64,000 nucleotides of DNA, from assembly GCA_916048095.2 (NCBI GenBank), contig OU696594.1, positions 6,103,281-6,167,280 of the forward strand, given 5' to 3'. Every line of letters starts with the position of its first letter. The stretch's first letter is position 1. This stretch comes from Sacculina carcini (lineage: Eukaryota > Arthropoda > Thecostraca > Sacculinidae). The notes under the pieces were generated by a model, which ran no database searches, was not told the DNA's origin, and was given only the letters and a program-made list of their open reading frames with translations. Made by a program: the position numbers and the translations under genes. Positions 9,619 through 20,540 of this stretch are shown here, piece after piece.

Positions 9619-10446
9619 GTTGTGCTACGCGATGTGAGCTTCACGCGGCTTTTTTGCTCGGTATTTTAATCGTGCACGGCAGTCAATTAAACCTGTATAT
9701 AACACGTCTCACTGTGTCAGCTCATCTAAAACCAGCTAACTGCCAGTATACTCAAGCAGGGAGCCGGGTTGTAATGAACAAATCCGGGTCATGATAAGAA
9801 GTGCCAACTTGTGACACACCAGAGTTCAGCAACCAAGTCACTTATGAGCCTTATAATCCCATCATCCTGTCTGTTTTCCAGTAGATTCATAATTCATATT
9901 TCTACTGAATTATGTGTTTTGTGTGCACAATACTATTTTGTCATTGGTTTCATACATCGATCCGTGTGAAATGGTATTGTTGCGTGTCTGGTTTGCATCG
10001 GGTCCAGTTTCTCACTATGTTCTCCTCTTTGGCTCTGCTATCAGCTCAATTGCCTCGATCTTCTCTGTTATTCAAGTTGGTGGCGAATAGTAGCTGAGTC
10101 AGCTTCAAGCTTCGTTCCACCTTGCTGTGGCTCAGATCTGGCAGCACTTCAATTGACAGTGTTTCAAGTATTTCAATTAGCTCCATGTGTTGTTGTTTGT
10201 TGGGGCGCAGTACTATTAGTGTGCACTCCAGCTTCAGCCTGACTATACAAATTGCTGATTTGCGTGTCATTTTGAGTCACTCATTTATCCTGCATTTCGT
10301 GTTCATCTATTCCCATTCACACATTCATTATGTTATGTTGATATGTCTGTGTGTCTGTATTACCTGGTAATAAAACTATCGCACATAAATAAATTGAGCT
10401 TGTCTGTATTTGTCTGTATTTGTGTGTATTTGTGTGTGTGTATCAG

Positions 10447-10531
10447 GCTGACCCACGAGAACGCCGAGTTGAAGTACAAAACCCAGGTTGATTTGCAGAA
10501 AATTGCCGAGTTATCCAAGCTGAAATCACAG
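10447..10531 (+). CDS. NUF2: NUF2-like coiled-coil exon 2
   Basis: An 85-bp exon between a gtgtatcag acceptor and a gtaact donor. Its first base completes the Arg codon left open by the exon ending at 662, and it ends on a codon boundary. The translation is a charged helix (LTHENAELKYKTQVDLQK, then IAELSKLKSQ) with heptad spacing, as expected for the NUF2 coiled coil. The phase match across a 9.8-kb intron is the main evidence that the two exons belong together. Confidence 0.55.
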
Positions 10532-13309
10532 GTAACTGTGATCCTCACACTTCTATATACATGCATATATGTTGCTTTATGTGCACTGTTTTCGCCACTC
10601 TATGGCATGTGTATACTTCCTGAAGCTGTGTCGTTGCATTATTTGTCAAATCTGTTCAGCTGTTTTGTATGTGTGTTCGTTCAAGTATATATATACTAGC
10701 ATTAAAACCCGACCGTTGTGCGGAACAATTCATAATATTGAATTTGTATTCAATTCATAAGAGAAAAGGAATATGAATTAAGAAAGAGTGGAGTAAACCC
10801 ATAACAATGTCTAAATTTCTATATTTTAATATTTGTTTATATATTAGTTTGCCTAAGCCGCCTCATATTTGAACCTGCCCGTCGTGCTGAATAATTCAGA
10901 ACTCAGACACGAAACGATGAAAAATGACTACACTATTTCATCATAATGTTTCCAAAATATATGGATAACTTAACATAACTATCTAGCATTAAAACACGCC
11001 CGTTGGGCGGAGCAATTCATACAATAAAATTAATATTCAATTGAAAAAAGAAGAGATACGAATTATATAGAAAAAATTAACCCCATTAAAAGTCTTATCT
11101 AATAGAAAAGTATAAAGGTGAATATTCTTATTTATATTTGGACAAAATATTCCCCTCAAATAGCATCATATTTAAGCCTGCCCGTCGTACGGAATAATTC
11201 AGAACTCAAACACAACATAATGAAAAATGATGAAAAATGAAACATTTTCATCAGAATGTTTCCAAAATATATTTATAACTTAACATAATTCCCCAACATC
11301 ATTCGCACAAGTAGTATTATACTTTTACCAGTATAATATTAACTGCCAAGAAATGCATACACATACATTTATATACATTTATATACATACATTATATTCC
11401 GCATTCATATTAAACTCAATATAACCTGATACAATCCTACCAAACCCAACCCAACCATCCCATCTTATCTTATATCATCTCATCCCCTCTTAGTATCAAA
11501 CACGCGGCCCACCAATAATGTTCTCGCAGCCCGCCAATATAATATAGTAACCAAACTGTAAGACAGATTAATTCACATTTATTGTATAAGGTGATTTATT
11601 ACATATTATTTAATTTAAGTTCTCATCTAGCATTTAAACCCGCGCGTCGTGTGGAACAATTCATAAAACAAAGGATATAAATTGAAAAGTCTAAATGTAA
11701 TGATTCTTAGTTTAATTTTGACAAAATATTTTCCCTCATCCCGCCTCATAGAAACCCGCCCGTCGTGCGGAATAATTCAGAACTCGAACACGATCCGTTC
11801 TGGACCTTGATGTCAAATCCGTTAGTTTTATATATGAACTCATTCTATGCGGTGAAATTGAATGTTCTATTGTCTATAGTTTTGCCCGCGGGACATTAAT
11901 ATTTCATAAAAATGATCCATTGCTTCGTTTGCGTTTGAAGTCCTGATCTATACCATTGAACCCGCGCAATAATGTCACCTCATATTCAAGCATACACACA
12001 CATACAGACAGATAATATATTTTAATATGATAAAATATATAAAATATGTTACACAATATAATAGTCCAAATGTTAATTTTTCATATTTTAATTTTGACAA
12101 AATATTATTCTCAACCCGCCTCATATTTAAACCCGCCTGTCGTGCGGAATGATTCAGAGCTCAGACACGAAACAAACACAATTAAAAATGATGAAAACTT
12201 GTCATCAGAATGTTTCCAAAATATATTTTTAGCTCAACATCATTTACCAACATCATTTGGTCAAGTACTATTCTACTTTTCCCGCTATAATATGTACTGC
12301 TAAAAATTATCATATTTTCTGCTAACTTTAAACCCAATATAACTTGAACCAAACCTACCAAACCCATCCCAACCGTCCCATCTTTACCCAACCCAGCCTA
12401 ATCTATGGTGATATAACTTAATAGTTTGTCATCACAAAATATTCTGATTTAATCATAATTTGTAATCAGAAGCTTGATATAATCGACCCCAGGGATCCCA
12501 AACACGCGGCCCACCAATACTTTTCTCTCAAACCGCCAATATAGTATCGGAACCAAACTGTAAGGCAGCTAAATTCACATTTGTTGCATAATGCGATATA
12601 ATTATACACCATTCAAGTCACATTTACATTGTTGAGTCTGGATCTTGGAAGTCAAGCCCGTGAGTTTTGTATATCGATTCATTCCACACGGTGAAATTGA
12701 ATGTTTAACCCGCTCGTCGTGCGGGGTAAACCCGTTTGTTAAACCCACCCGACGTGCGGAAGAATTAATAAAACAAAATTAGTACATATTTAAAAGCAAA
12801 AAGCAAGTCTAATAGAAAACTCTAAATTGTAAAATCTAAACCAATAGAAAATTCTTGTTCTGAATTTGCATATTCTTATTGTAATAATTGACGAAATATT
12901 ATTCAGTCAACCAGCCTCATATTTATGCCCGTCCGTCGTGCGGAACAATTCATAAGATAAAATTCATATGCAATTCAATTCATAAATCAAAAGGAATGCA
13001 AATAGAAAAACAAACCAAACCCATATGAGATTTTTGGACAATATATAAGTCTAAATGTGAAATTTAGATTTCATTTTGACAAAATGTTTTTCCACAACCC
13101 GCCTCATATTTAAAGCTGCCCGTCGTGCGGACTAATTCAGAACTAAAACACGAAACAAACACAAATATGATTGATTGAAAATGACTAAACATTGTCATCT
13201 AATGCTTCCAAAATATATGTAACATCATTTGCTCAAAAACTAATATACTTTTAACGCTATAATATTTACTGCTAAAATTATCATATTTTCCGCTATCATT
13301 TAAACCCAA

Positions 13310-13648
13310 TGTCATGAAACTCAACGAACCTGAACGAAAGGCTTTATTAAACTCAAAATTCACGACATATCTGTGAACGATCAAATAATACATTTAAGCA
13401 TCATACATCATACACAACAATTAACGCATCAAATTTACAAAATATAAGAGAGCGGATTCTCAACTTGTAACAGCAATGTTCATTGAGCACAACACGTATT
13501 TAGTTACATATTATAAACGAGACTATACGAAAACATACCGAAAACAACCCTTCCCAAATAACAAACACTTCGAGTGGAAAATACATCGCCGCACTTCGCT
13601 CAGAGGGAAACCAGTCACTAGCAATAGCAAGGATGCCAGATCATAACA
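13310..13648 (-). repeat. 3' LTR of the minus-strand Gypsy element
   Basis: On the minus strand it starts TGTTATGATCTGGC and ends TTTCATGACA. It is a direct repeat of 17302-17640 of the same length, with CCCAA just outside. Confidence 0.94.
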
Positions 13649-13668
13649 CTCTCCCCATGTAATAAAAA

Positions 13669-16539
13669 TTAATGCTGGTATTTCCTGTTCAAGACGACAC
13701 GTCGTCCTGATCGAGTTCTTGGCGGTAAGAACTTCAACGCGGTCTCCGTGTCGGCGACATCAGCGGGTGAGTCTTCAGAAGTACCGAGGTTGACGGCACC
13801 TTCACTATCTGGGTCGCAAGTTGTTCTCGAAGAGTCTTCAGCGCCAGCCACGGACTCTGGATTGAGTGTCCGAGGAGAGATGTCAACGTTGGCGTTTTCG
13901 GCCGAAGTGGTATTTGATTCATCATATGACTTATCACTGAAAGCCGGAAGTGGTGCGAGGTCATCGGTAGACACGGAAGATTCCCGTCCGTCAGAGTGGC
14001 GGATTCTAGCGACTTTCGGGCTAGACGATAGTATTTCCACCGGCTCTACAAGAGCGTCAGACTTGCTGGTACGGACGAACTTCCTGAGCAATGCAGGCCC
14101 CCCAGCCAACCAGGTGGGCATAGAATATCCGGTTCCAGATCGACGCATAAAGTTGAAGAAGCGATTGTGCGGAGTGGTGTTTGTTGAAGTACATAGCAGC
14201 GAGCGCACCGAGTGCAGAGCAATATCCAGCACTTCTTGCCATTGTGTTTCATTCAGCTGTCGCGACCTGAGTGCCAGACGTATGGATCTCCACAGGCAGC
14301 CGTTCATTCTCTCACATTGGCCGTTTCCTATAGGATGATACGGCGAGGAGTGCGACATAGTTACACCGTTGTGATACAGGAAATGCTTGAGATCAGAAGA
14401 CACGAATTGTGCACCTCTATCGCTGTGAATTGTTTCAGGACATCCTACCAAGGTGAAGAGACTAGTCAAACACGTAATCACCGTTTGAGAAGTCATGTCT
14501 GCACAGGCGAACGCAAACGGGAATCTAGAATACTCGTCGACGATAACTAGGAGATAGCGATTACCATTTATTGATGGTTTGGGTCCGACGAAGTCGATGG
14601 CCAAACGTTGCATCGGACGGCCAGCATGGATGAGCGTACCAGGAGGAGATTTGTGAAACCTAGGCTTCAGCTCAGCGCACGTTCTGCAATCGCGATATAC
14701 TTTCTTGACGTCTTCAGTTGAGAATGGGAGGTTCTTCTCCTTCACGAAATGATTCAACCGGGCGACACCGGGATGGCAGAGCGCAACGTGAATATCCGAT
14801 AAGGATGACGTCAGCGTGAGAGAACATGCTCTCGATAGAGCATCAGCAGGTGCGTTAAATTCTCCAGGACGGTATTCTATATCATAACAGTAACTGGAAA
14901 GTTCAAGCCTCCAACGCATCAATTTATCATTTTTCACCTTGGAGAGGCATTTGCTGTTGAAAATGAAAGATACGGCTTGTTGGTCGGTGACGATCGTGAA
15001 TTTTCGTCCCGTAAGCAGGTCTTGCCATTTCCTGATGGATTCGATTACCGCTGCAGCCTCACGTTCGATCGTTGACTGAGAACGTTCCGAGCGATTTAGT
15101 GTCCTAGAGAAGAAGGCAACTGGTCTTCCTTCTTGAGAGAGGGTTGCAGCCAGAGCCGAGCCAGAGGCGTCAGTCTCGATTCTGAAAGGAGAGTCATCCT
15201 TGATGGCGCACAGTGAGGCCGAACAGATGTCATCCTTCAGTTTTTCAAAAGCCCGCCGGGCTTCAATCGTCAAAGGAAATGATGACGTATTCAGAAGAGG
15301 GCTGATTTGCGATGAAAAATTTGGAATCCAGACAGAGTAGTACGAGAAAAGCCCCAGACAGCGTTTCAGGGACTTTTTACACTGAGGAAATGGCAGACTC
15401 TTGAGAGGTTCAAGTCTTTCCGGGTCTGGTCTTACAGTTCCATTCTCGATTTGATGACCCAGGTATTTGAGACATCGGACGTTGAATTCGCACTTATCTT
15501 GGTTGAGCTGGAGGCCCATTCCTTTGGCAACCTTCGTGAATGCCTCCACACGCTGATTCAACTCTTTTTCATTAACAGCACCGATCACAATGTCGTCGAT
15601 ATACAGATGAGCACCCTTTATGTTGTTTCTACGTATTAGGTCGGTCAAAACGCGCTGAAAAACCGCCACAGAGTTTGTCAATCCAAACGGAAGTCTTGTG
15701 AACTCAAATAGTTCTCCAAGAGCCTCGAATGCTGTATACTTCCTGTCACCTTCACGAATAGGGCATTGGTAGTACGCCGATTTCATATCCATTTTGGAAA
15801 ACACCTTATATTGTGTGAGACTATGAATGATGTTGGAAATTTTCGGAAGTGGAAAGGCGTCCAGTTCGGTGAATTTATTGATTGTGGATGAATAGTCAAT
15901 CACCATTCGCTTTTCGTGTCGTTCATTATGAGTGACCACGATCTGGGCTCTCCACGGTGAGTTCGACTTTTTGATGATGCCATCCTTCAGCAACTTTCGA
16001 ACTTCGTTCTTGATGAATTCTCGATCAGAAGACGAGTAGTAGCGGCTTCTTGTGCAGATGGGACGGCAGTCTTCAGTAATACTGGAGAACAGGGCAGGTG
16101 GATCGATATTCATTTGTGCCACTCCACATACTTGCAAAGTCGGATTATTTCCTCCGAATTTGAACTCGACCGTGCGATGGAGTCTCATGAAAGTTTGGCC
16201 GAGTATCATCGGTACACACAGATCAGGCATAATTGTCAGGCGAACGTTGCGATACACGTTTCCTTCGACCGATATGTCCACTAGACAGTACCCTCCAGTA
16301 CGGCTCATCAGTTGAGACGACGCCATATACACGGTCTCGCTTGATTTGAGAATTCTCAGATGCATCTTTTTTGCGATCTCTGGTCGAATGAAGTTATCCG
16401 TGCTGCCACTGTCTACCATAGCCTTGAATTGTCTGCGATCAATTTCCACAGAAAGCATGGGATATTTAGGAGAATCGAATGGCCGCGTAGCAGCGATACT
16501 CAGTGCAGCGTTTGTTCTCGAGGAAGATGATTTACACAC
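13669..16539 (-). CDS. Gypsy Pol: protease, RT, RNase H, integrase
   Basis: An uninterrupted 956-codon frame, intact through every domain. Protease: AMVDSGSTDNFI and MILGQTFM. RT: MVIDYSSTINKFT, FSKMDMKSAYYQ, LPFGLTNSVAVFQ and the YIDDIVIG box. RNase H: FRIETDASGSALAATLSQ, then EREAAAVIESI and TDQQAV. Integrase: the H..H..C-x2-C zinc module ending CRTCAELK, AIDFVGPKP, HSDRGAQFVS and PIGNGQCERMN. The C-terminus ends RTRSGRRVVLNRKY. No ATG begins the frame; it opens at the gag stop and is reached from gag. This is the best-preserved pol of a complete element here. Confidence 0.92.
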   Translation of the reverse strand: MCKSSSSRTNAALSIAATRPFDSPKYPMLSVEIDRRQFKAMVDSGSTDNFIRPEIAKKMHLRILKSSETVYMASSQLMSRTGGYCLVDISVEGNVYRNVRLTIMPDLCVPMILGQTFMRLHRTVEFKFGGNNPTLQVCGVAQMNIDPPALFSSITEDCRPICTRSRYYSSSDREFIKNEVRKLLKDGIIKKSNSPWRAQIVVTHNERHEKRMVIDYSSTINKFTELDAFPLPKISNIIHSLTQYKVFSKMDMKSAYYQCPIREGDRKYTAFEALGELFEFTRLPFGLTNSVAVFQRVLTDLIRRNNIKGAHLYIDDIVIGAVNEKELNQRVEAFTKVAKGMGLQLNQDKCEFNVRCLKYLGHQIENGTVRPDPERLEPLKSLPFPQCKKSLKRCLGLFSYYSVWIPNFSSQISPLLNTSSFPLTIEARRAFEKLKDDICSASLCAIKDDSPFRIETDASGSALAATLSQEGRPVAFFSRTLNRSERSQSTIEREAAAVIESIRKWQDLLTGRKFTIVTDQQAVSFIFNSKCLSKVKNDKLMRWRLELSSYCYDIEYRPGEFNAPADALSRACSLTLTSSLSDIHVALCHPGVARLNHFVKEKNLPFSTEDVKKVYRDCRTCAELKPRFHKSPPGTLIHAGRPMQRLAIDFVGPKPSINGNRYLLVIVDEYSRFPFAFACADMTSQTVITCLTSLFTLVGCPETIHSDRGAQFVSSDLKHFLYHNGVTMSHSSPYHPIGNGQCERMNGCLWRSIRLALRSRQLNETQWQEVLDIALHSVRSLLCTSTNTTPHNRFFNFMRRSGTGYSMPTWLAGGPALLRKFVRTSKSDALVEPVEILSSSPKVARIRHSDGRESSVSTDDLAPLPAFSDKSYDESNTTSAENANVDISPRTLNPESVAGAEDSSRTTCDPDSEGAVNLGTSEDSPADVADTETALKFLPPRTRSGRRVVLNRKYQH

Positions 16540-17264
16540 TACGGCAAAATGCCCTTTTTACCGCAGTTCCTGCACAGTGAATCTTTGGCAGGGCACCTCC
16601 ATCGCGGATGAGGTGGTTTCCCGCAGAACTGGCAAGTTGTTGACCTTTTGCGCATAGCAGAACATTCTGCATCTGAGTCCGGAGACGCCGCTTCTATAGG
16701 AGTGACCTCCGCAACTGCTGCATACGCAGGACGATAAGCAGCGGCGTTCATCTGAGCCATTTCTAGGCTGCGTGCAGCGGCCACTGCCGACTCCAATGTC
16801 AGATCAGATTTTTCTAGCAGTCGCTGACGGATCTCGTCCGACGCCAGGCCAGATATAAATGCGTCACGAATCGCCTGGTTCGAATGTTCAAGTGCATTCA
16901 CGGCGCCGAACTGACAATCCTTTGCAAGTCCTTTCAAAGATTGCAGAAACGAATCAATTTTTTCTCCTGTAGATTGTTTTTTGGTGGCCAGCAGATGCCT
17001 TGCAAACACCGTGTTTTTGGGTTTGACGTAAGTCGATTTCAACACGCTGATTGCTTCCTCATTTGTTACACAATCGGAGATGAGAGAGTACACATTCGGT
17101 GAAATATAATTGATGAGAATGCTGAGTTTGTTCAGAGGAGTGTCTGGATGCATCGCAGAGAGAGATGAGATACAGTTGTTCAACGTTATATGCCAATGCG
17201 TCCACTGCTCCGCGGTGGTCTCGTCATTGCCCTCGAAACGCAAAGGTTTCAAAAGATTTTCCAT
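16539..17264 (-). CDS. Gypsy Gag, frame broken inside the second zinc knuckle
   Basis: A 241-codon frame from an ATG (MENLLKPLRFEGND) 38 bp inside the 5' LTR. The capsid-like body is followed by a first CCHC knuckle (CQFCGKPPHPRWRC). The second knuckle starts with CRNC in this frame, but its His and last Cys are found only in the pol frame, and a TAG follows within five codons. The break sits in a run of A and G (aaaaaggg). A one-base indel there, or a sequencing error, explains it better than programmed shifting because it cuts through a zinc knuckle. Confidence 0.88.
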   Translation of the reverse strand: MENLLKPLRFEGNDETTAEQWTHWHITLNNCISSLSAMHPDTPLNKLSILINYISPNVYSLISDCVTNEEAISVLKSTYVKPKNTVFARHLLATKKQSTGEKIDSFLQSLKGLAKDCQFGAVNALEHSNQAIRDAFISGLASDEIRQRLLEKSDLTLESAVAAARSLEMAQMNAAAYRPAYAAVAEVTPIEAASPDSDAECSAMRKRSTTCQFCGKPPHPRWRCPAKDSLCRNCGKKGILP

Positions 17265-17301
17265 GATGGAACCAGCGTTGATTATTTTGAGTTTAATAAA
17301 T

Positions 17302-17640
17302 TGTCATGAAACTCAACGAGCCTGAACGAAAGGCTTTATTAAACTCAAAATTCACGACATATCTGTGAACGATCAAATCATACATTTAAGCATCATACAT
17401 CATACACAACAATTAACGCATCAAATTTACAAAATATAAGAGAGCGGATGCTCAACTTGTAACAGCAATGTTCATTGAGCACAACACGTATTTAGTTACA
17501 TATTATAAACGAGACTATACGAAAACATACCGAAAACAACCCTTCCCAAATAACAAACACTTCGAGTGGAAAATACATCGCCGCACTTCTCTCAGAGGGA
17601 AACCAGTCACTAGCAATAGCAAGGATGCCAGATCATAACA
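17302..17640 (-). repeat. 5' LTR of the minus-strand Gypsy element
   Basis: A 339-bp direct repeat of 13310-13648, followed on the plus strand by the target duplication CCCAA at 17641-17645. Confidence 0.94.
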
Positions 17641-18054
17641 CCCAATATAACCTGACCCAAACCTGCCAAAGTCAACCCAACCATCTTGGCCTAACCCAGC
17701 CTAATTTGAGGTGATCTAACTTATTAGTTTGTGATCACAAAATGAACCAATTCGATCATAATTTGCAATCAGAAGCATGAGATTTTCTACGCCAGGGGTC
17801 TCAAACGCGCGGCCCATCAATTCTTTTCTCTCAACCCGCCAATATAGTATAGAAACCAAAGTGTAAGACAGTTAAATTCCTTATATTTCACATTATATAT
17901 ATTTTGACAAAATATCCCTCAATTCGTCTCATATTTAAACCCGCCCGTCGGGCGGAACGACTAATCTAATAAAATGAATAAATAACCAAAAAACTTGACC
18001 AATAAAAAAATATATATTTGTAAATTCTTGTATTAATTATTGTGACAATTTGTG

Positions 18055-18136
18055 ATTGTCACCTTAGAGGACAATCACAAATTTGTGATTGTCACCTTAG
18101 AGGTGACGATCACAAATTTACAAAATTGTGTTCTCA
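18055..18136. repeat. Palindrome cluster
   Basis: It contains the perfect 22-bp palindrome whose left half is acaatcacaaa, and a gtcacct-tag-aggtgac hairpin. Parts recur at 18313-18336 and 19887-19905, on both sides of the CR1-like LINE, so the LINE probably inserted into one of these small palindromic repeats. Confidence 0.7.
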
Positions 18137-18339
18137 CACAGAAGCTCACACAAAAATGAGGCAAGGAGTGAGGAGAAGGCGGAGATAGGATGGCTGATGA
18201 GGATCGTGGAGAAGATTATAGATCAGACAACACAAGCGAAAGTGAATACGTGGAACAATAGGGACCCAGTGAGATTGAAAAAGAAATTGAGAAGTGTGAC
18301 GACAAGGAACAGGATAACAATCACAAATTTGTGATTATT

Positions 18340-19885
18340 ATTAACTTTTATTATTATTAACGTTTATTTGTATAGCGCACATTAAAACACACGCGCGAAA
18401 AGAGAAATCTTGGTGCAAAAATATAAACAAATATGTAAGACACGCCGCTTAGGGAAAACAAACATGCGGACAATACACACACCCACAAGCACACACACTC
18501 ACACAAACACACACACACACACACACGCACACAAACATACTCATGCACACACACCGCCAAATTGAAACATGGCAGTAAGAAAGAGCATAAAAAACAAGAA
18601 AACTTCTAGTAAATATATCACGCGAGACGGGTACGGTATGACAGCTCAGAGCGAAGCGTAAGGAGTAAGAGAGTGAGAGTCATGATCAAAAGATTTATCA
18701 AAGAGATGATTGCGCAGAGAAGAGGAAAACGATGATAAGGATGTGGAGGAGATAACATGGGAGGGAAGAGAGTTGTACAAACGTGGAGCATAGAAAGGGA
18801 AGGATTTACTAGACCAGGTAGATTCATTGAGGGCTCGTGGACAGGATAAAGGAAGAGGATGACGGGAAAGAAAGTTATTAGAGAGTGTAAGAAGCTGCGA
18901 GAGGTATGTAGGTTGCCGAGGGTCATGCAAAAGTTTATAAACAAGACAGCAAATTTTAAAGTGGATGCGAGGGATGATCGGAAGCCATCGAAGATTGTAG
19001 AGATAGGGTGAGGTATGACGAAAGTGGGAAGGAGAAAACACGAAACGACAAGATTTATTAATGACATGTTGCAGGATTTTCAGAGAGGAGCGAGGTACAT
19101 GGAAATATAAAGAATTGCAGTAGTTGATTCTTGAAAAGATGAAACAATGAATCAGTTTAATAGCTGAGGGACGGTCGAGAAAAGGGCGGATAGGATATAG
19201 CGAACGTAGAATGAGATGACAAGTGCGAGCAACAGCAGAAATATTTGCAGAAAAAGAAAGTGAGGAATCAAGAATGACTCCGAGATCGCGAACACTTTGA
19301 GATAGGGGTAAAGGGAGCAGCGGAGGTGTTAAGCGAGGAGGATGTAGAATGAAGAATTCTGATTTGGAAGTGTTAAGAAGGAGACTGCGAGAGGCACACC
19401 AGGAATAAATATCAGAGATAATGTCTGATAAGAACGAAGCATGGGGGAAGGGAAGAGGAATAATTATTTGTATATCGTCTGCGTAGACGTGGAACTGGAC
19501 AGAATATCGATGGAGAATAGGACATAGAGAAAACATGTACAGATTGAAGAGAAGCGGGGCTAGAATAGAACCTTGTGGCACACCGGAAAGTAGAGGAGTT
19601 TGCTTAGAAGTAGTGGAATTGAATTGCACCGAGTAGGAACGATCAGTAAGATAAGAATGTAGAAGAGAGAGCGCTGAAGAGGACACACCAAGAAAGGAGA
19701 GATCTCTGATTAAAATTGAATGGTCAACTAAGTCAAAGGCTGCTGACAGATCAAGGAGGATAAGCAGAGCCGATTTACCGAATGAAAAATGAGAAAAAAC
19801 AGTAGTAGTAACGGAGGTTAGGACAGATTCAGTAGAGTGAGCAGACTTGAAACCCGATTGGAAGGGGTCAAGGGATTTGTTGATG
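18340..19885 (-). mobile_element. 5'-truncated CR1-like LINE
   Basis: A minus-strand LINE fragment holding the 3' two-thirds of an RT frame, a 3' UTR and an ATT-type simple tail (near 18340-18362) just after a gcgctatacaaataaacg motif. The same 3' motif ends the other CR1-like copies in this window. Its 5' end is cut inside the RT, and palindrome fragments flank both sides. Confidence 0.82.
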
Positions 19886-19893
19886 ATTGTCAC
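18646..19893 (-). CDS. CR1-like reverse transcriptase, 5'-truncated but open
   Basis: A 415-codon open frame. Motifs: LDPFQSGFKSAHSTES (region 2), LLILLDLSAAFDLVDH (box A), LLSGVPQGSILAPLLF (box B) and FHVYADDIQI (YADD, box C). Past the thumb there is a conserved C-terminal segment (SRINYCNSLYFHVP, SPYLYNLRWLPI). The endonuclease and the start of RT are missing. The first few codons at the 5' edge read into flanking repeat. The frame is intact, so the insertion is probably not old. Confidence 0.85.
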   Translation of the reverse strand: MTIINKSLDPFQSGFKSAHSTESVLTSVTTTVFSHFSFGKSALLILLDLSAAFDLVDHSILIRDLSFLGVSSSALSLLHSYLTDRSYSVQFNSTTSKQTPLLSGVPQGSILAPLLFNLYMFSLCPILHRYSVQFHVYADDIQIIIPLPFPHASFLSDIISDIYSWCASRSLLLNTSKSEFFILHPPRLTPPLLPLPLSQSVRDLGVILDSSLSFSANISAVARTCHLILRSLYPIRPFLDRPSAIKLIHCFIFSRINYCNSLYFHVPRSSLKILQHVINKSCRFVFSPSHFRHTSPYLYNLRWLPIIPRIHFKICCLVYKLLHDPRQPTYLSQLLTLSNNFLSRHPLPLSCPRALNESTWSSKSFPFYAPRLYNSLPSHVISSTSLSSFSSSLRNHLFDKSFDHDSHSLTPYASL

Positions 19894-19954
19894 CTTAGAG
19901 GTGGAATTTATTTGATATTGTGATTAAACATATTTCCATAGTATATATCTATAC

Positions 19955-19955
<1 letters not shown>

Positions 19956-20007
<52 letters not shown>
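19956..20007. repeat. (AT)n(GT)n dinucleotide tract
   Basis: An AT run followed directly by a GT run, about 50 bp, just upstream of NUF2-like exon 3. Confidence 0.95.
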
Positions 20008-20012
<5 letters not shown>

Positions 20013-20051
20013 GCGAAGGTGGAGAGTTCGTCTGGTGCGTTATGCAGTCAG

Positions 20052-20165
20052 GTGTCAGTACAGCGGGATAAAATAGATGAATTGACAAAAGAACTGCGAG
20101 CGATGGAAGTCCATGAGGCCAGAATACGAGACCAAGTGGAGACCAACACCGCCAAGAACGCACAA
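20052..20165 (+). CDS. NUF2: NUF2-like coiled-coil exon 3
   Basis: A 114-bp exon after a tgcagtcag acceptor, ending at a gtgagt donor. It starts and ends on codon boundaries, matching the end phase of the exon at 10447-10531. It encodes an amphipathic helix (VSVQRDKIDELTKELRAM, then EVHEARIRDQVETNTAKN) typical of a kinetochore coiled coil. An acceptor 4 bp upstream is possible but gives the wrong phase. Confidence 0.55.
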
Positions 20166-20284
20166 GTGAGTGTGTGTGTGTGTAGAAGCATTATCAGTGG
20201 TGGAATTATAGGCATGTATTGCAATCACAATAACACGGATGCGCTTTCCATTGCAATATGCGAGAAAATGTAAAGAAATTACCG

Positions 20285-20525
20285 TCTGGCTCCAGGATAT
20301 GTATTCAAAAACAGTTGCGCGTCGGACATCGCTGCCCCAAACGAGCCTACAAAACCACGCCACCCTTAAGCACGCCTCAACACCGACCCTCCCAACTAAC
20401 TCAGAGGGCAAAGCAAGGACACTATTGCACACGCGCACACACACCTGCACATGCAGAGCAAACCAACGACACCACGACGCTTGCAATGTTGCATACTGCT
20501 GGCCGCAATACAGCACATGCATAAT
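20285..20525 (+). repeat. Diverged relative of the palindrome-bearing solo LTR
   Basis: It aligns by eye with the solo LTRs at 31027 and 39518 and the reverse of 61556-61187: a decayed gcgcgtcggacatcgctg core, actcagagggcaaagcaagg, then catgcagagcaaaccaacg and a cttgcaat..gcatac block. The central palindrome has lost its symmetry, so this is the oldest copy in the window. Confidence 0.6.
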
Positions 20526-20540
20526 GAAGCCATCCACACA

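Larger units (their letters stand above)
13310..17640 (-). mobile_element. Ty3/Gypsy LTR retrotransposon, nearly intact
   Basis: Two 339-bp LTRs differ at only a few positions. A 5-bp target duplication CCCAA occurs at 13305-13309 and 17641-17645. Removing the element rejoins the host repeat (taaacccaa then tataacctgac), confirming the boundaries. On the minus strand a purine-rich tract (ggggagag) directly precedes the 3' LTR. Coding capacity is gag then pol with a single frame break between them. Confidence 0.95.
10690..18045. repeat. Array of degenerate ~1-kb AT-rich repeats with a GC-rich hairpin motif
   Basis: About three units of 0.95-1.0 kb, aligned by recurring landmarks. An acgcggcccaccaat block sits near 11500, 12500 and 17800, followed each time by a run of the type cgccaatatagta. 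A cccgcccgtcgtgcgga motif occurs about eleven times (near 10705, 10875, 10995, 11178, 11640, 11757, 12132, 12715, 12930, 13112, 17938), usually followed by aattcagaactc or caattcata. The block near 17790 starts caggggtctcaaacgcg, which resembles hAT-type transposon ends. The third unit is split by the Gypsy element at 13310-17640. No coding potential. Confidence 0.7.
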
